A stretch of DNA of 11,548 nt, from positions 1 to 11,548 of the forward strand of contig JAUIEM010000327.1 in NCBI GenBank assembly GCA_030428695.1, in the 5' to 3' direction. The stretch comes from a bacterium. GTDB lineage: Bacteria > Planctomycetota > J058 > JAJDCP01. This document shows, piece by piece, positions 10,479 to 11,548 of the stretch; within the stretch, counting starts at the first letter, position 1; each line of letters begins with the position of its first letter. Position numbers and translations under genes: made by a program. Below the pieces are notes generated by a model. That model was not told the origin of the DNA. It made no database searches and saw only the letters and a list, made by a program, of their open reading frames with translations.

Positions 10479-10984
10479 GACGGCTCGTCCTCGTCGCCGT
10501 CCTGCTCATCCTGCTCCTGCTCCCCTTCCTCCCCGGCTGGCTGTTCCTCGAGGCCGAAGCGCGCACCGCGCCGGTCCCGGAGGTCGAGGCCAATCCCCCC
10601 ACCCGGTCCGGGCTGCGCATCGCGCTGTCGGAAGACCAGCTGCGCCGCCTCCTGTGTCGCGGGGGCGAGCGCGTGACGGTCGCCCTGTCCGAAGGACGCC
10701 TGCGGTTGTCCGCCTCGATCGCGGTCGACGGCGACTGGGTCAACCTGAACGCCGGCTTCGGCGGCTCGCGCACCGGGCTCGCGCTCGCCGACCTCGAGGT
10801 CGCGGGCCGCGCGGTGGACGAAGCCCTGCTGCCCGGCCTGTGGGCCGCGGCCCGGCAGGAGCTTCCCCCGCGCCTGCAGACCCTCCTGCGCAACCTGCGC
10901 GACGTCGAGCTCGGCGCGGACTCGCTCCGCTGCACCCTCAGCCGCTCTCTGGCCCAGGCGATCGATCGTGACGGACACTTCTGA
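10475..10984 (+). CDS. Small membrane-anchored protein of unknown function
   Basis: Unrecognised protein of 169 residues. It starts with two Arg and a long hydrophobic stretch (about residues 4-24), a signal anchor or uncleaved signal sequence with no lipobox Cys. The rest, probably periplasmic, alternates strands and helices: LRIALSEDQLRRLLCRGG, then ERVTVALSEGRLRLSASIAVDGDWVNLN pattern strands, an AVDEALLPGLW helix and an LPPRLQTLLRNL helix. Two Cys (in LLCRGG and LRCTLS) could form a disulfide. The general layout recalls small anchored lipid-binding-like proteins, but no family can be named. The GTG at 10475 is chosen because it overlaps the previous stop as GTGA and puts the hydrophobic stretch at the N-terminus; the frame is open upstream to 10367. 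It overlaps the ABC ATPase gene by 17 bases, so the three genes form one operon. Confidence 0.75.
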   Translation: MRRLVLVAVLLILLLLPFLPGWLFLEAEARTAPVPEVEANPPTRSGLRIALSEDQLRRLLCRGGERVTVALSEGRLRLSASIAVDGDWVNLNAGFGGSRTGLALADLEVAGRAVDEALLPGLWAAARQELPPRLQTLLRNLRDVELGADSLRCTLSRSLAQAIDRDGHF

Positions 10985-11548
10985 GCCCCGAGGCCTGCGC
11001 GGGGAGTCGCTCGGCTTCCGCTTCGCCCGCCGCGCGCCATGGGTGCTCCAGGGGGTGAGCGTCGGCGTAGCTCCCGGCGAGCTCGTCGCGGTGATCGGCG
11101 CCAACGGCGCGGGCAAGAGCTGTCTGCTACGGGTGCTCGCGGGCCTGGTCGCGGGCGACGGGCGGTTGCTGCTCGACGGACGGCCGCTCGCAGAGCTCGC
11201 GCCCGCGCGCCGTTCGCGGCACGTCGCCTACGTGTCCCAGGACCAGGAAGTGCGCTTCCCCTTCGCCGTCCTCGAGAGCGTGCTGCTCGGACGGCCCGAG
11301 CGCACCTTCTACGACCGACCCGGAGATCTCGAGGCCGCCCGCGCCGCGCTCGAGCGGGTCTCCGCCGGACACCTGGCCGAGCGCCGGCTCGACACCCTGT
11401 CGGGCGGAGAGCGCCGACGAGTCGTGCTCGCCCGCGCGCTCGCCCAGGAGACGGACTACCTGGTCCTCGACGAGCCGACCGAGGCCCTCGACCCGGCGCA
11501 CCGGCTCGCCTTCTTCCAGGTGCTGCGGGAGTGTGCCGACAGCGGCAA
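10968..11548 (+). CDS. ABC transporter ATP-binding protein, FecE/BtuD/HmuV type (3' partial)
   Basis: The first 193 codons of an ABC ATPase that runs off the window end. Walker A GANGAGKS is at residues 44-51, the Q-loop Gln at 91 (YVSQDQ), the signature LSGGE at 144-148 and Walker B LVLDEP at 165-170, all intact. The VRFPFAVLESVLLGRP segment after the Q-loop is typical of importers for iron-siderophore, heme or cobalamin (paired with FecCD-type permeases), so it probably powers such uptake; the substrate cannot be told. The GTG start lies inside the preceding gene, 17 bases before that gene's end, with little ribosome site, so translation is probably coupled. It is not obviously the partner of the ABC-3-type permease at the other end of the window, which lies 9.6 kb away in another transcription unit. 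Confidence 0.95.
   Translation, partial: MTDTSEPRGLRGESLGFRFARRAPWVLQGVSVGVAPGELVAVIGANGAGKSCLLRVLAGLVAGDGRLLLDGRPLAELAPARRSRHVAYVSQDQEVRFPFAVLESVLLGRPERTFYDRPGDLEAARAALERVSAGHLAERRLDTLSGGERRRVVLARALAQETDYLVLDEPTEALDPAHRLAFFQVLRECADSG

Overview
The window looks like ordinary chromosome from a high-GC Gram-negative bacterium. The evidence is a Kdo transferase gene (lipid A core, so an outer membrane), third codon positions that are nearly all G or C, frequent GTG and TTG starts, and a tRNA gene without an encoded CCA end. HEAT-like domains fused to a transporter and long antisense open frames would fit Planctomycetota or Myxococcota, but that placement is inference. There is no phage, transposon, integrase or CRISPR signal.

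Layout. (1) Positions 1-1303, plus strand: the 3' part of a gene whose first visible residues look like the last membrane helices of an ABC-3 (Zn/Mn-type) metal permease, followed by an unusual C-terminal extension of about 390 residues with an extra membrane segment, a His-rich stretch and HEAT-like helices. (2) Positions 1304-1553: a convergent intergenic gap with three back-to-back GC-rich hairpins. (3) Positions 1554-6827, minus strand: a compact operon secA - waaA - metK with gaps of 10 and 14 bases and a good sigma70-type promoter ahead of secA. The last third of waaA has clearly lower GC at third codon positions than the rest. (4) Positions 7053-7216, plus strand: a complete small transcription unit for tRNA-Leu(CAG), with promoter, tRNA and UUCG-capped terminator, diverging from secA. 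(5) Positions 7365-8568: a ParA-type ATPase overlapping a small, basic, proline-rich protein of unknown family; no parB is visible. (6) Positions 8760-11548: three coupled or overlapping genes. These are a membrane protein with an N-terminal zinc ribbon and a Gly/Tyr/Asp/Ser tandem-repeat region, a small membrane-anchored protein, and the first 193 codons of an ABC transporter ATPase of the FecE/BtuD/HmuV type.

Function. The minus-strand operon joins protein export (SecA), inner-core LPS synthesis (WaaA) and S-adenosylmethionine supply (MetK). The most unusual parts are the HEAT-extended permease, the ParA plus basic protein pair, and the zinc-ribbon repeat membrane protein coupled to an anchored protein and an ABC ATPase. 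No complete new system can be proven from the window, because both ends cut through genes.
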